Source: Tropicibacter sp. Alg240-R139 (GTDB taxonomy: Bacteria; Pseudomonadota; Alphaproteobacteria; Rhodobacterales; Rhodobacteraceae). From it: a DNA stretch of 64,000 bases. The stretch is from positions 892,191-956,190 of the forward strand of contig NZ_UNRA01000001.1 in the NCBI RefSeq assembly GCF_900537075.1, in the 5' to 3' direction. Positions 25,263 to 34,688 of this stretch are shown here, piece by piece (position 1 is the first letter of the stretch; the number at the start of each line of letters is the position of its first letter). The position numbers were made by a program, and so were the translations under genes. Under the pieces are notes generated by a model. It saw only the letters and a list, made by a program, of their open reading frames with translations, had not been told where the DNA came from and did not search any database.

Positions 25263-26408
25263 ATGCGAAACTCAACCCGGTCCAATGTCGATCCCTTCAT
25301 TGTGATGGATGTGATGGAGGCCGCGCGCCGCGCTGAGGAGGCGGGCAGGCGTGTGATCCACATGGAGGTTGGCCAGCCCGGTACCGGCGCGCCCAAAGGG
25401 GCGCTCAAGGCTGTGGCAAGTGCTCTGGAGACAGACCCGCTTGGCTATACGGTTGCTTTAGGTCTGCCCGCGCTGCGCCGTCGGATCGCGCAGATGTATG
25501 GCGAATGGTACAATGTCGATCTGAACCCTGAGCGGGTTGTGATCACGCCCGGATCGTCGGGCGGATTTCTGCTGGCTTTTACTGCGCTATTCGACAGCGG
25601 CGACCGCGTGGGCATCGGCGCGCCCGGTTACCCGTCCTATCGCCAGATACTCTCGGCGCTTGGTCTGGTGCCCATTGACCTGCAGACTGCGCCGGAAAAC
25701 CGGTTGCAACCAGTGCCTGCGGATTTTGCAAAGATGGACTTGGCGGGTCTTTTGGTGGCGTCGCCTGCGAACCCCACGGGCACCATGTTGGACCGCCCAG
25801 CCATGAGCGCGTTGATTGAGGCGACGCAAGCGCAGGGCGCCTCGTTTATCAGTGATGAGATTTATCATGGCATCGAGTATGAGGCCAAGGCCGTGACCGC
25901 GCTTGAAGTGTCGGATGAGTGTTATGTGATCAATTCGTTTTCCAAGTATTTCTCAATGACCGGGTGGCGCGTGGGGTGGATGGTCGTGCCAGAGGATCAA
26001 GTGCGTGTGGTCGAGAGGATTGCGCAGAACATGTTCATTTGCGCGCCCCACGCCAGTCAGGTTGCCGCGTTGACGGCGATGGATTGCCCCGACGAATTGC
26101 AGGCCAATCTGGATGTCTACAAGGCCAATCGGGCGCTGATGCTGGAAGGGCTGCCCAAAGCGGGCTTTACCAAAATCGCGCCGCCCGATGGGGCGTTTTA
26201 CGTATATGCGGATGTGTCGGAAATCACCGATGACAGCCGCGCCTTTGCGGCCGAGATCTTGGAAAAGGCGGGTGTAGCCGTCACGCCGGGTTTGGATTTT
26301 GACCCTGTTCGGGGTGGCGGCACGCTGCGGTTTTCTTACGCGCGCTCGACCGAAGACATCGAAGAGGGGTTGCGCCGTTTGGCAGAGTTCATGGCTGGTC
26401 GAAGCTAG
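25263..26408 (+). CDS. Class I/II PLP-dependent aminotransferase
   Basis: About 381 aa from ATG 25263 (MRNSTRSNVDPFIVMDVMEAA...), preceded by GAGAAGG. It is an aspartate-aminotransferase-fold enzyme: the EVGQPGTGAP N-terminal loop, SPANPTGTM, SDEIYHGIEYE, the Schiff-base lysine in INSFSKYFSMTGWRVGW, and the C-terminal arginine in LRFSYARS. The amino donor is not evident. It diverges from the M48 gene with 22 bp between starts, so its promoter must lie inside that gene or overlap it. Confidence 0.88.
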   Translation: MRNSTRSNVDPFIVMDVMEAARRAEEAGRRVIHMEVGQPGTGAPKGALKAVASALETDPLGYTVALGLPALRRRIAQMYGEWYNVDLNPERVVITPGSSGGFLLAFTALFDSGDRVGIGAPGYPSYRQILSALGLVPIDLQTAPENRLQPVPADFAKMDLAGLLVASPANPTGTMLDRPAMSALIEATQAQGASFISDEIYHGIEYEAKAVTALEVSDECYVINSFSKYFSMTGWRVGWMVVPEDQVRVVERIAQNMFICAPHASQVAALTAMDCPDELQANLDVYKANRALMLEGLPKAGFTKIAPPDGAFYVYADVSEITDDSRAFAAEILEKAGVAVTPGLDFDPVRGGGTLRFSYARSTEDIEEGLRRLAEFMAGRS

Positions 26409-26439
26409 CAATTTTAAGGTGGTGGGAGTGGAGGGAGAA

Positions 26440-26495
26440 CTCCCGCCCGTCGTCGATGTTTCTGGTGAAACATCTCCTCCCGCATGAGCCTGGCC
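26440..26495. repeat. Dispersed palindromic element, copy B (deleted form)
   Basis: CTCCCGCCCGTCGTC is followed by a perfect 8-bp hairpin (GATGTTTC/GAAACATC, 26455-26462 and 26467-26474) and CTCCTCCCG, then directly by CATGAGCCTGGCC. Compared with copy A, the segment between two CCCG words, including the left arm of the large hairpin, is missing. Confidence 0.75.
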
Positions 26496-26634
26496 TTCCT
26501 CTCGGTGTCGCGGCTTTCCGCAGGTCGCCTGGGCGGCAGGCTGCGCTGTTACTTCCCGAAAACGGTTCGTGATGCGTTGCCCCCAGCCTTGCCCTTAGGA
26601 TAGGTTGTCGAAAAACAGGGGAGACGCCCGGCAA

Positions 26635-27855
26635 ATGAGCAGGATTTTGACGAGCATTGCCCTGATTGGGTGGATGGCGGGCGCAGGACTAGCGCAAGAG
26701 TTTTCCGGGCTTGCCCGGATCGATCCTGACCAATCCAGCGTGTCTGACGAGGGGCGCAAGGGTGTAGCGGTGACGCTCGAGTTGAGCCAGGGTGTTCCTT
26801 ACCGCCTGTTCACCTTGTCCGAGCCACCACGCCTGGTGATGGATTTCAAAGAGGTCGACTGGACCGGATTGACCCAGGATGCCTTTGTTCAGACAGACCT
26901 GATATCACAAGTGCAATTCGGCACTTACGTTCCTGGCTGGTCGCGTTTGGTTCTTAATCTTTCTTCCCCAATGGAGGTGTCTCAGGCGGGTTTGAGGATT
27001 AATCAGACCACAGGCAGTGCGCGGTTGGAAGTTGAGTTATCTCCGGTCTCTGGTGACGTCTTTGCCGCGCAGGCGGGCGCGCCGAGTGACGCGCGTTGGG
27101 ATTTGCCTGACCCGGCCGAGATCGCCGCGCCGCCCGAGCGGGCCGAAGACGCGCCCTTGCGGGTGGTATTGGACCCGGGTCACGGCGGTATTGATCCGGG
27201 CGCAGAAAGCGGGGCTGTCACTGAAAAGCACCTGATGCTGACCTTTGCCCGAGAGTTGGAAGAGCTGTTGTTGCGGACGGGCGGGTTCGAAGTGGCCCTG
27301 ACCCGCAACAACGATTATTTTGTTTCGCTGGAACAACGCATTGCGCTGGCCCACCGTGCCGGGGCGGATGTGTTCATTTCTTTGCATGCGGATTCGCTGG
27401 CCGAAGGGTTGGCGCATGGCGCGACCGTGCATGTTTTGTCAGCCGAAGCTTCGGACATTGCCAGTGCCAAACTGGCCGAACGGCAGGACCGAGCGGATTT
27501 GTTGTCAGGAGTGGATCTGAGCGAAACAGATGATCAGGTCACGGATGTGTTGCTGGACTTGGCCAGAACCGAGACGCAACCGCGCACCAACACGCTTGCG
27601 CGTGCGCTGGTTGAGGGGATGGCGCAGCAGGGGGGACCGATGAACCGCCGTCCGTTGAGGTCAGCGGCGTTTTCGGTGCTCAAAGCCGCTGATATTCCAT
27701 CTGTTCTGATTGAGATCGGTTTTTTATCCAGCCCGCGCGACCTGAAGAACCTGCAAAACCCCGAATGGCGTCTGTCCATGGCCGAAGGGATTCGCAACGG
27801 TTTGGTCAATTGGCGCAAACAGGACCTTGAGAACAAGGATCTGGTTCGCCAGTAA
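26635..27855 (+). CDS. amiC: N-acetylmuramoyl-L-alanine amidase (AmiC-type)
   Basis: About 406 aa from ATG 26635. A signal peptide (ILTSIALIGWMAGAGLAQ) is followed by an AMIN domain (residues about 20-130) that targets the septum, and an Amidase_3 domain with zinc ligands in LDPGHGGIDPGAESG, EKHLMLTFARELEELL and FISLHADS, and the catalytic Glu in SVLIEIGFLSS. It cuts the amide between MurNAc and the stem peptide during cell separation. It is followed 1.7 kb downstream by mrcA, a common alphaproteobacterial pairing, with two leftward genes inserted between. Confidence 0.93.
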   Translation: MSRILTSIALIGWMAGAGLAQEFSGLARIDPDQSSVSDEGRKGVAVTLELSQGVPYRLFTLSEPPRLVMDFKEVDWTGLTQDAFVQTDLISQVQFGTYVPGWSRLVLNLSSPMEVSQAGLRINQTTGSARLEVELSPVSGDVFAAQAGAPSDARWDLPDPAEIAAPPERAEDAPLRVVLDPGHGGIDPGAESGAVTEKHLMLTFARELEELLLRTGGFEVALTRNNDYFVSLEQRIALAHRAGADVFISLHADSLAEGLAHGATVHVLSAEASDIASAKLAERQDRADLLSGVDLSETDDQVTDVLLDLARTETQPRTNTLARALVEGMAQQGGPMNRRPLRSAAFSVLKAADIPSVLIEIGFLSSPRDLKNLQNPEWRLSMAEGIRNGLVNWRKQDLENKDLVRQ

Positions 27856-27858
27856 GTT

Positions 27859-28839
27859 TCAGGCGTCTATCAGGGCTGGTTTTAAAATAGCTTGCGCCTC
27901 ATAGCTGCGCAGCAGCATGCGGGCTGCCTGGCCAAATCCGGCGCCCGGGGGGCCTGGCACATCTTCGTCAAATATTGCCGCGAGTTCTTGCAAGGCCTCT
28001 GATGACAGTTGATAGAGCGCTTCTTCCCCCAAAAACAGGGATTCTGCCGGAACGCCGTCTGCATCCAGAATTTCATGGCGATCAAGAAGGATGTGATAAT
28101 AACGGATGTCGTCATCCGGCAACACGATTTCGACCCCCGGCCAATGACATAGGTCGCTGGCACACACCAGTGCCTCGGGCTCTCCGAACAGCAATTCGAC
28201 CGCTGGCCCGCAAACCAAAATGCGGTGCTGCTGCGAGACATAGATGTCGTTGCGCGGTTGGCCACGTCCCAACGCGTCTTTGCCGATCCGCACCGGCTGC
28301 AAAGCGGGATCACGCTTCATCCGCCCCAGACGCACCGCGCTGGATTCAATCCACTTGATGTGTTGCAGGCCGCGATCCCGGGTCCAGACTTTATCACCGG
28401 GCTTCAACTCCTCGATCGGAGTGTAGCCGCGCACTGCCCGGATCAACGTGCCCATGACGAAACAGACGCCTTCGATGTTGATCGTGATCTGCTGTGTGTC
28501 GGTTTCCACAAAAAGCTGACCGCCCGGGCTGAAGGCAAAGACGCTGATCTCAACCTCGAATGTGTCTTGCACGATTTCACCATCGTCGAGTGCATCAAAC
28601 TCGGCTGGGTCGACGGTGTAGGTCCAGACACCGGTGGTGCCATTGATGGTCGCTGTGCCCAGATCCGGAGCGTCAGAGATTTCCCAGGATGAAAAGAAGA
28701 ATGACCAGCCAGGATTGGGAAGATCAACGATAGCGTCCAGATCGCCTATCGCGACATTGGGCGGGGATCCGGTGACGGATCCGGTTGTGTCTCCGGTGAT
28801 CGTGATGTCGATCGCATCGCGTGGGGCGTTAGAGACCAT
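27859..28839 (-). CDS. VCBS-like/Hint-domain autoprocessing protein
   Basis: A 326-aa protein in two parts. Residues about 1-124 are beta-rich and contain a VCBS-like repeat (GTATINGTTGVWTYTVDPAEFDAL...DTFEVEI). From Cys126 (VCFVMGTLIRAVRGYTPIEELKPGDKVWTRD) to about 260 it is a Hint_2 (hedgehog/intein-type) domain, with YVSQQHRILV as the C-terminal block. Hint domains cleave the peptide bond before the cysteine. No signal peptide is visible, as in type I-secreted proteins. It overlaps the end of the upstream HlyC-like acyltransferase gene by 11 nt, so the two are coupled. Confidence 0.82.
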   Translation of the reverse strand: MVSNAPRDAIDITITGDTTGSVTGSPPNVAIGDLDAIVDLPNPGWSFFFSSWEISDAPDLGTATINGTTGVWTYTVDPAEFDALDDGEIVQDTFEVEISVFAFSPGGQLFVETDTQQITINIEGVCFVMGTLIRAVRGYTPIEELKPGDKVWTRDRGLQHIKWIESSAVRLGRMKRDPALQPVRIGKDALGRGQPRNDIYVSQQHRILVCGPAVELLFGEPEALVCASDLCHWPGVEIVLPDDDIRYYHILLDRHEILDADGVPAESLFLGEEALYQLSSEALQELAAIFDEDVPGPPGAGFGQAARMLLRSYEAQAILKPALIDA

Positions 28840-29470
28840 CGTCGTTCTCCTCGGCCTTCAATTGCTTGCGAAACGCAGAGTCGCGGTACAGGCGCATGCG
28901 AACCCCGCCCTGTTCATCCCGGCGCCATTCCACGATGCGATTGGTGCCCAGATCGCTGTCCAGTCGGTTGGCGCGGACACGCGGGTGCGGGATCGATGTC
29001 TTGAGCTGCTCAACCATCTGCCGAACCTGCCCGAAAGGGGCCACCAGATCAATCAACCAGAAGGACTTGCCAGATGCGTAATCTTCGGGTTTGAGCGCCT
29101 GGCGTTTCAGCCCAAAGCGGCGTTCGGCCTGGTTCGACAACCCGGCAAACGTGACAAAGCCCCGCGGATACCCGTTCTGGCGAAAGATGTGATACTGGCC
29201 CAGACGCAAAGGCGTTTCGAAAGTATAGACGGCTTGGGTGAGCATGCGATCACGGTGTACTGGTGTCAGGGATGACAGGTACAGCATCGCGCCAATGTCG
29301 GCGTATTTCTCGGGTGGCAAGTCAAACCACCCTTTGGGAAAGTGCTTTGCCAAGCGCTGCTCGCCTTTTGGACTTGTGTTAGTTTTGTACAATGATGGTC
29401 CTTTGGGAGGCAGTTTGGCAAGAACCAAGAGCTTTCCATTTAGTTCTGTTGCCGTTTGCCCCCACGGCAT
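28829..29470 (-). CDS. HlyC-type toxin-activating lysine acyltransferase
   Basis: A GNAT-fold acyltransferase of the HlyC/RTX C family. From ATG 29470 (213 aa) the likely catalytic pair is H72 (SSLTPVHRDR) and D141 (WLIDLVAPFG), 69 residues apart exactly as H23 and D92 in HlyC; GQYHIFRQNGYPRGFVTFAGLS matches the HlyC middle block. HlyC moves a fatty acyl chain from ACP to lysines of a protoxin. The N-terminus is about 50 residues longer than HlyC and the frame is open to 29551, so the start is uncertain. No RTX toxin gene adjoins it; the coupled gene is a Hint protein. Confidence 0.8.
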   Translation of the reverse strand: MPWGQTATELNGKLLVLAKLPPKGPSLYKTNTSPKGEQRLAKHFPKGWFDLPPEKYADIGAMLYLSSLTPVHRDRMLTQAVYTFETPLRLGQYHIFRQNGYPRGFVTFAGLSNQAERRFGLKRQALKPEDYASGKSFWLIDLVAPFGQVRQMVEQLKTSIPHPRVRANRLDSDLGTNRIVEWRRDEQGGVRMRLYRDSAFRKQLKAEENDDGL

Positions 29471-29565
29471 TGGCCAAAAAACGGCGGATATTGGCCATTG
29501 CAGAGCTTTGACCCTGTGCGTAAGCCACCCTATATAGGGTCCACTTATCAAAGGTGGGCAGCTAC

Positions 29566-32058
29566 GTGATCCGGTTCATTCTTTCGTTCTTTGGGGCGAT
29601 CTTCAGTCTTGTGACCCTGGGGGTCTTCATGGTCGCTCTGACCATTGGCGGGGTGTTCTGGATGTATGGCCGGGACCTTCCCAGCCATGAATCATTGGCC
29701 CAGTACAAGCCCCCCACCATCAGCCGGATCTATTCTGGCGAGGGGCACTTGATCGACGAGTTCGCCAAGGAACGCCGCCTGTTCACACCATCCGAAGAGA
29801 TTCCGGACCTGGTCAAACAGGCGTTCATTTCGGCCGAAGACAAGAATTTCTATACCCACCAAGGCTATGACATCCGCGGGATCGCCGCTGCGGGGTTTGA
29901 GGCCGTGCGCTCGCGTGGGCAAACTGTGCGTGGCGCGTCGACCATCACCCAGCAGGTAATGAAAAACTTTCTGCTCTCGGGCGACCGTAAGGCAGAACGC
30001 AAGATCAAAGAGATTATCCTTGCCGCGCGTCTTGAAGATACACTCGACAAGGAACAGATCCTTGAACTGTACATGAACGAGATCTTCCTGGGTCAGAACT
30101 CTTACGGTGTGACGGCTGCCGCACAGACCTATTTCAACAAGACCTTGCAGGAGCTTGCCCCGCACGAGGCGGCATTCCTGGCCTCGCTGCCCAAAGCGCC
30201 GTCGGATTACCATCCTGTGCGCCGCAAGGATCGCCTGCAGTCCCGTCGTGATTTCGTTCTGAAAGAGATGTACGAGAACGGCTATATCGATCAGGCAACC
30301 TATGAGGTTGAGGTGGCGCAACCGCTGCGCTCGGTTCAGAACGGCGATTTTGAAAGCTTCCGCACTGCATTGCCGCCCCGCGATTACTTTACCGACGAAA
30401 TCCGCCGCCAGCTGAGCGAAGATTTTGGGGAGGGTGAATTCTTTACCGGTGGCTTCACAGTGCGGGCCTCGATCGACGAGCAAATGCAAGTCGAGGCGGC
30501 GGATGCTCTGCGCACCGCATTGCAAAAGTATGACCGTGGTCGCGGTCTGTGGCGTGGCACCGAACAGACCATCCCGACCGAGGCTTTGGGGGATGAGGCC
30601 AGCTGGCGCGAGGCGTTGCGCAAGACCGAGGTGTCGCGTGATGTTGATCTGGGGGGCAAATGGTATCCGGCGGTGGTGCTGAATGTCGCCGACCAGTCCC
30701 TGACCGTGGGTGTCGAAAAGAATGCGGGCACCGGCACTGTGCCGCGCTCGGACATCAAATGGATGAAGGGCAATTTCAAAGACAACTTTACCACTGGTGA
30801 TGTGGTGCTGGTGCGCAAGGCCGAAGAGGGAGGTGACTGGTCGCTGCGCCAGGTGCCCGAAGTGCAGGGCGGCTTTGTCGCGATGGACGTGAATTCGGGC
30901 CGTGTTCTGGCGATGCAGGGCGGGTTCTCTTATCAGGATTCTGTGTTCAACCGCGCTACGCAGGCGCAGCGTCAGCCGGGGTCGAGCTTTAAGCCATTTG
31001 TTTACGCCGCAGCGCTGGACAGTGGATACAGCCCGGCCACAATCGTGGTGGACGCACCGATCGAAGTGAACACGCCACAGGGTTTGTGGCGGCCCAGGAA
31101 TTCGTCGAACAAATTCTACGGTCCCACTCCGTTGCGGACGGGGATCGAAAGGTCGCGGAACCTGATGACCATCCGTCTGGCACAAGAGGTGTCGATGCCG
31201 GTGGTTGCGGGATACGCTGAACGGTTCGGGGTCTATGACCACATGGGGCCGTTCCTGGCTAATGCTTTGGGGTCAGAAGAAACCACGCTGTATAAAATGG
31301 TTGCGGCCTATGCGATGTTTGCCAACGGTGGCGAGCGGGTGGAACCCACGTTGGTGGACCGGATTCAGGATCGGTACGGCGAGACGATCTATCGCCACGA
31401 TGACCGCGATTGCGTCAACTGTAACTCGGCCAACATTGCACCAAACGCGGCGCCCACCATCGTGACCAACCGCGAGCAGGTGATGGATGCGATCACCGCC
31501 TATCAGCTGACGTCGATGATGACTGGCGTTGTGGATCGCGGCACCGCCAGCCGCACTGTGAACTTGCCGGTGCCCGCAGCGGGCAAGACCGGCACCACAA
31601 ACGAGGCCAAGGACGTCTGGTTCGTGGGCTTTACGTCAAACATCGTGGCGGGTTGTTACATCGGTTATGATCGCCCGCGCGCGCTTGGCCGTGGGGCTTC
31701 GGGTGGGGGCATGTGTGGCCCCGTGTTCCAGAGTTTCATGGAAGAAGCGGTCAAGAAATACGGTGGTGGCCCGTTCGACGTGCCGCCCGGTGGTCATTTC
31801 ATCAAGATCGATCGCTTTACCGGTGGCCGTTTGCCGGACGATGCTTCGGGTGAATATGTGGTGGCGGAATATTTCCGCGACGGCGAGCAGCCGATCTTTG
31901 GCCTGACGTATGACGGAGGCTTTGCCATGGGGTCTGATTTGCCGCTCTTTGACGAAGTGCAGCAATCGGGGCAGCAGGTCACCACATCGACCGGCGAAAC
32001 CACCACAGTGGGACCCAAAGCAAACTTTGGCACCGTCAGTTCCGGGGGGCTTTACTAA
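29566..32058 (+). CDS. mrcA: Penicillin-binding protein 1A (bifunctional)
   Basis: About 830 aa from GTG 29566; the frame also allows GTG 29554. An N-terminal membrane anchor (FILSFFGAIFSLVTLGVFMVALTIGGVFWMYG) leads to a GT51 transglycosylase domain (catalytic Glu91 in FISAEDKNFYTHQGYDIRG; RGASTITQQVMKNFLL), an OB-like insert, and a transpeptidase domain with SXXK in PGSSFKPFVY, SRN in ERSRNLM and KTGT in GKTGTTNEAKDVW. It polymerises and crosslinks peptidoglycan at the inner membrane. A start near the divergent acyltransferase gene means the two share one promoter region. Confidence 0.93.
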   Translation: MIRFILSFFGAIFSLVTLGVFMVALTIGGVFWMYGRDLPSHESLAQYKPPTISRIYSGEGHLIDEFAKERRLFTPSEEIPDLVKQAFISAEDKNFYTHQGYDIRGIAAAGFEAVRSRGQTVRGASTITQQVMKNFLLSGDRKAERKIKEIILAARLEDTLDKEQILELYMNEIFLGQNSYGVTAAAQTYFNKTLQELAPHEAAFLASLPKAPSDYHPVRRKDRLQSRRDFVLKEMYENGYIDQATYEVEVAQPLRSVQNGDFESFRTALPPRDYFTDEIRRQLSEDFGEGEFFTGGFTVRASIDEQMQVEAADALRTALQKYDRGRGLWRGTEQTIPTEALGDEASWREALRKTEVSRDVDLGGKWYPAVVLNVADQSLTVGVEKNAGTGTVPRSDIKWMKGNFKDNFTTGDVVLVRKAEEGGDWSLRQVPEVQGGFVAMDVNSGRVLAMQGGFSYQDSVFNRATQAQRQPGSSFKPFVYAAALDSGYSPATIVVDAPIEVNTPQGLWRPRNSSNKFYGPTPLRTGIERSRNLMTIRLAQEVSMPVVAGYAERFGVYDHMGPFLANALGSEETTLYKMVAAYAMFANGGERVEPTLVDRIQDRYGETIYRHDDRDCVNCNSANIAPNAAPTIVTNREQVMDAITAYQLTSMMTGVVDRGTASRTVNLPVPAAGKTGTTNEAKDVWFVGFTSNIVAGCYIGYDRPRALGRGASGGGMCGPVFQSFMEEAVKKYGGGPFDVPPGGHFIKIDRFTGGRLPDDASGEYVVAEYFRDGEQPIFGLTYDGGFAMGSDLPLFDEVQQSGQQVTTSTGETTTVGPKANFGTVSSGGLY

Positions 32059-32077
32059 TTCCCACAGGGAACAAGAC

Positions 32078-32470
32078 ATGCCCAAAAAACCATTGATCCC
32101 GCCGACACTGTCAGCGCGCCCCGATCAACTTGCGATCTCGCCTGGCATACTGTCAGGCGGTCATGTCTTTTTGACCGGAATGACGGGCAGCGCGGCCGAT
32201 GGCACTATGCCGCAGGACGCCGAAGCCCAATTCCGGTCGGCTTTTGGGAAAATTGCCGAGGTGCTGGCCGAAGCTGATCTTACCCTGGACGCAGTTGTTG
32301 AGATGACCACCTATCATGTCGGTATGGAGGATCATTTCGAGGTGTTCGACCAAGTGCGCCTAGACGTGTTGTCCGCACCATATCCCGCTTGGACTGCGGT
32401 CGAAGTGGTCGGGCTGCGCCGCAAGGGGGCTCTGGTCGAGATCAGGGCAATTGCCGCTGTTGAGTGCTAG
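32078..32470 (+). CDS. RidA-family protein
   Basis: A 130-aa member of the YjgF/YER057c/UK114 family. ATG 32078 follows AGGGA and lies 20 bp behind mrcA. The fold is recognised from SPGILSGGHVFLTGMTG, an internal helix (AQFRSAFGKIAEVLAEADLTLDAVVEMTTYHVG) and the C-terminal YPAWTAVEVVGLRRKGALVEIRAIA block with the usual position of Glu. True RidA deaminates reactive enamines from PLP enzymes; several subfamilies lack this, and the usual RIEIE motif is altered here, so the exact activity is open. Confidence 0.85.
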   Translation: MPKKPLIPPTLSARPDQLAISPGILSGGHVFLTGMTGSAADGTMPQDAEAQFRSAFGKIAEVLAEADLTLDAVVEMTTYHVGMEDHFEVFDQVRLDVLSAPYPAWTAVEVVGLRRKGALVEIRAIAAVEC

Positions 32471-33302
32471 GTGTTTCTTGCACAGGCAAGAAGAACTGAA
32501 AGCAAATTGGCCTCTGGGTCGTCGGTTAACGCACCGTTGGCGCGCCAGACAATGGAGAGCGCGCATTTGACAGCGGCCCACTGCGCCAGCCTTGCTTGAG
32601 GAAGGTTCAACGCTTCCGCATAAATGCCACGGCTCCAGGCGATCCAGGCTGGGTCGCGCAGCAAGTCGGGCAGGGCGCCGGGATAGCGAAAGGCGTTGGC
32701 CAGCTCGTATCCGATGTCACCATGATAGCCCTTGGCGTCCAACACGCGCGGACCTGCTTGTGTCACGATAACGTTTGAATGGTGAAGATCCCCGTGCAGG
32801 GGGCGCAGGTCCGTGGCAGTGCTCAGCAAGTGTCGCGCCAGAGAACAGGCATCTTTAGGTTTCTGCCCACGAGGGTAGGGTATTCATCTGTGCGGTGGAC
32901 GCTTAACAAAGGTGCAAGTACATCGCCCACATCGGGCAGGTCCAACACAGGATGGATCGGCGTTTCATGCAGGCGGTGCGCGACCTCGGCCAACACCAAA
33001 ACGGCCCGTTTTGGGTCATCCTTGGTCGCTATTTCCGCCAGCGACGTTCCCTCCAGCCACTCCATCAAAACGGCAGGTCCATCTTCGGCCAGAATACGCA
33101 CGGCGCCCCGGTCGGCCCAGGCCCGTAACAGCATAGAACCCGCCGCTTCATTCCCGCGATTGGCGCGTTTGTGCAGTTTGAGAACGACCTGTGCGCCATC
33201 CGCCTACCGAACATGCCACAAGGTCGCCCCAGCCGTCTGGGTCAGCGGTTCCGGATCGCTTAAAACAAGCCGTGCAAGCGCTTGTTTCAACCCTTGATGC
33301 AT
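32467..33302 (-). pseudogene. Broken APH(6)/hydroxyurea-type aminoglycoside phosphotransferase
   Basis: Reading from ATG 33302, the protein begins [14 protein letters not shown]... and runs through [10 protein letters not shown], then meets TAG at 33204-33206. After the stop the same frame continues [33 protein letters not shown]...VLMEWLEGTSLA. Near 32860-32880 the frame shifts, and the other frame carries ACSLARHLL..RPLHGDLHHSNVI and VLDAKGYHGDIGYELANAFR, the kinase catalytic loop and metal site. Streptomycin-6-kinase-like proteins (PF04655 type) have this order. Two separate lesions make decay more likely than sequencing error. Its start lies just before prfB on the other strand. Confidence 0.78.
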
Positions 33303-33379
33303 TCCCACCTCAGTCACCTTGTAGAGCGTCTCTGGTCTTGGTATCACGCAAGCCTGACCAAGCAAATCGAGACCCGACC

Positions 33380-34507
33380 ATGCGCGCCGAGACCCAAAAC
33401 ATCGTGACCGAGATCGAAAAATCGCTGGAGCTTCTGGCTCAGCGGATGGATCACGAAACGGCGCCCTTTCGGCTTGAAGAATTCAACGCCCGCGTCGAGG
33501 ACCCCAACTTGTGGGACAACCCCGAAGCGGCGCAAAAGCTGATGCGCGAGCGTCAAGCGCTGGTCGATGCCTTGGACACGTTCACTTCCATCAAGACCGA
33601 CCTGAGCGACAACATCGAGCTGATCGAATTGGGCGAGATGGAAGAGGACGAAGAGGTCGTCAAAGACGCCGAAGAGGCGTTGGCCGCTCTTGGAGTGAAG
33701 GCGGCAGAGAAAGAGCTTGAAGCGTTGCTGGATGGCGAAGCGGACAGCAATGATACCTTCCTTGAGATCAACTCGGGCGCGGGTGGCACCGAAAGCTGTG
33801 ACTGGGCGTCGATGCTGGCGCGGATGTACGTCCGCTGGGCCGAGAAAAAAGGCTATAAGGTTGAACTCCAGTCCGAGAGCGCGGGCGAAGAGGCAGGGAT
33901 TAAATCGGCGGCTTACAAGATTTCCGGGCACAACGCCTATGGCTGGTTGAAGTCCGAAAGCGGCGTGCACCGTCTGGTGCGGATTTCGCCCTTTGACAGC
34001 GCCGCCAAGCGTCACACCTCGTTCAGCTCGGTCTGGGTTTATCCGGTGGTGGATGACAACATCGAAATCGAAGTGAACCCTGCCGATATTCGCATCGACA
34101 CCTACCGGTCGTCTGGTGCCGGTGGTCAGCACGTGAACACCACCGACTCGGCTGTGCGGATCACCCACAACCCAACGGGTATCGTTGTGACCAGCTCGGA
34201 AAAGTCACAGCATCAGAACCGCGACATCGCCATGAAAGCGTTGAAATCGCGGCTCTATCAGATGGAGTTGGACCGCCGGAACGCCGACATCAATGCTGCG
34301 CATGAGGCAAAGGGCGATGCAGGTTGGGGCAACCAGATCCGGTCGTATGTTTTGCAGCCCTATCAGATGGTCAAGGACCTGCGCACCAACCACGAAACCT
34401 CGGACACCAAGGGTGTGCTGGATGGTGATCTGGATGGGTTCATGGGGGCCACGCTGGCCATGGACGTATCGGGTAAGTCTCGGGCCGAGGCGCGAGGCGA
34501 AGACTAA
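33380..34507 (+). CDS. prfB: Peptide chain release factor 2
   Basis: About 375 aa from ATG 33380 ([19 protein letters not shown]...). It ends translation at UGA and UAA. The GGQ catalytic loop is in [20 protein letters not shown], and the domain before it carries the PCRF region. The frame is continuous: there is no programmed +1 frameshift with an early UGA as in Escherichia coli prfB, so self-regulation by that route is absent. It follows mrcA-ridA on the same strand. Confidence 0.95.
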   Translation: MRAETQNIVTEIEKSLELLAQRMDHETAPFRLEEFNARVEDPNLWDNPEAAQKLMRERQALVDALDTFTSIKTDLSDNIELIELGEMEEDEEVVKDAEEALAALGVKAAEKELEALLDGEADSNDTFLEINSGAGGTESCDWASMLARMYVRWAEKKGYKVELQSESAGEEAGIKSAAYKISGHNAYGWLKSESGVHRLVRISPFDSAAKRHTSFSSVWVYPVVDDNIEIEVNPADIRIDTYRSSGAGGQHVNTTDSAVRITHNPTGIVVTSSEKSQHQNRDIAMKALKSRLYQMELDRRNADINAAHEAKGDAGWGNQIRSYVLQPYQMVKDLRTNHETSDTKGVLDGDLDGFMGATLAMDVSGKSRAEARGED

Positions 34508-34688
34508 GCGCCTTGGGGGCGTTAACTCTATTCCACGCGGCGACTCCCTCCTGACTGATTTTTGAGAAGATAAGGTAGCGATGGCTCCGCATTGGCGGCG
34601 TCCGGAAAAGATTCATTCAAACTGTGGCTTTTAATGGAAATTCCGCACGGCTAGGCTGACCCGACACCAAGATGCAAGGGGGAGCGGA

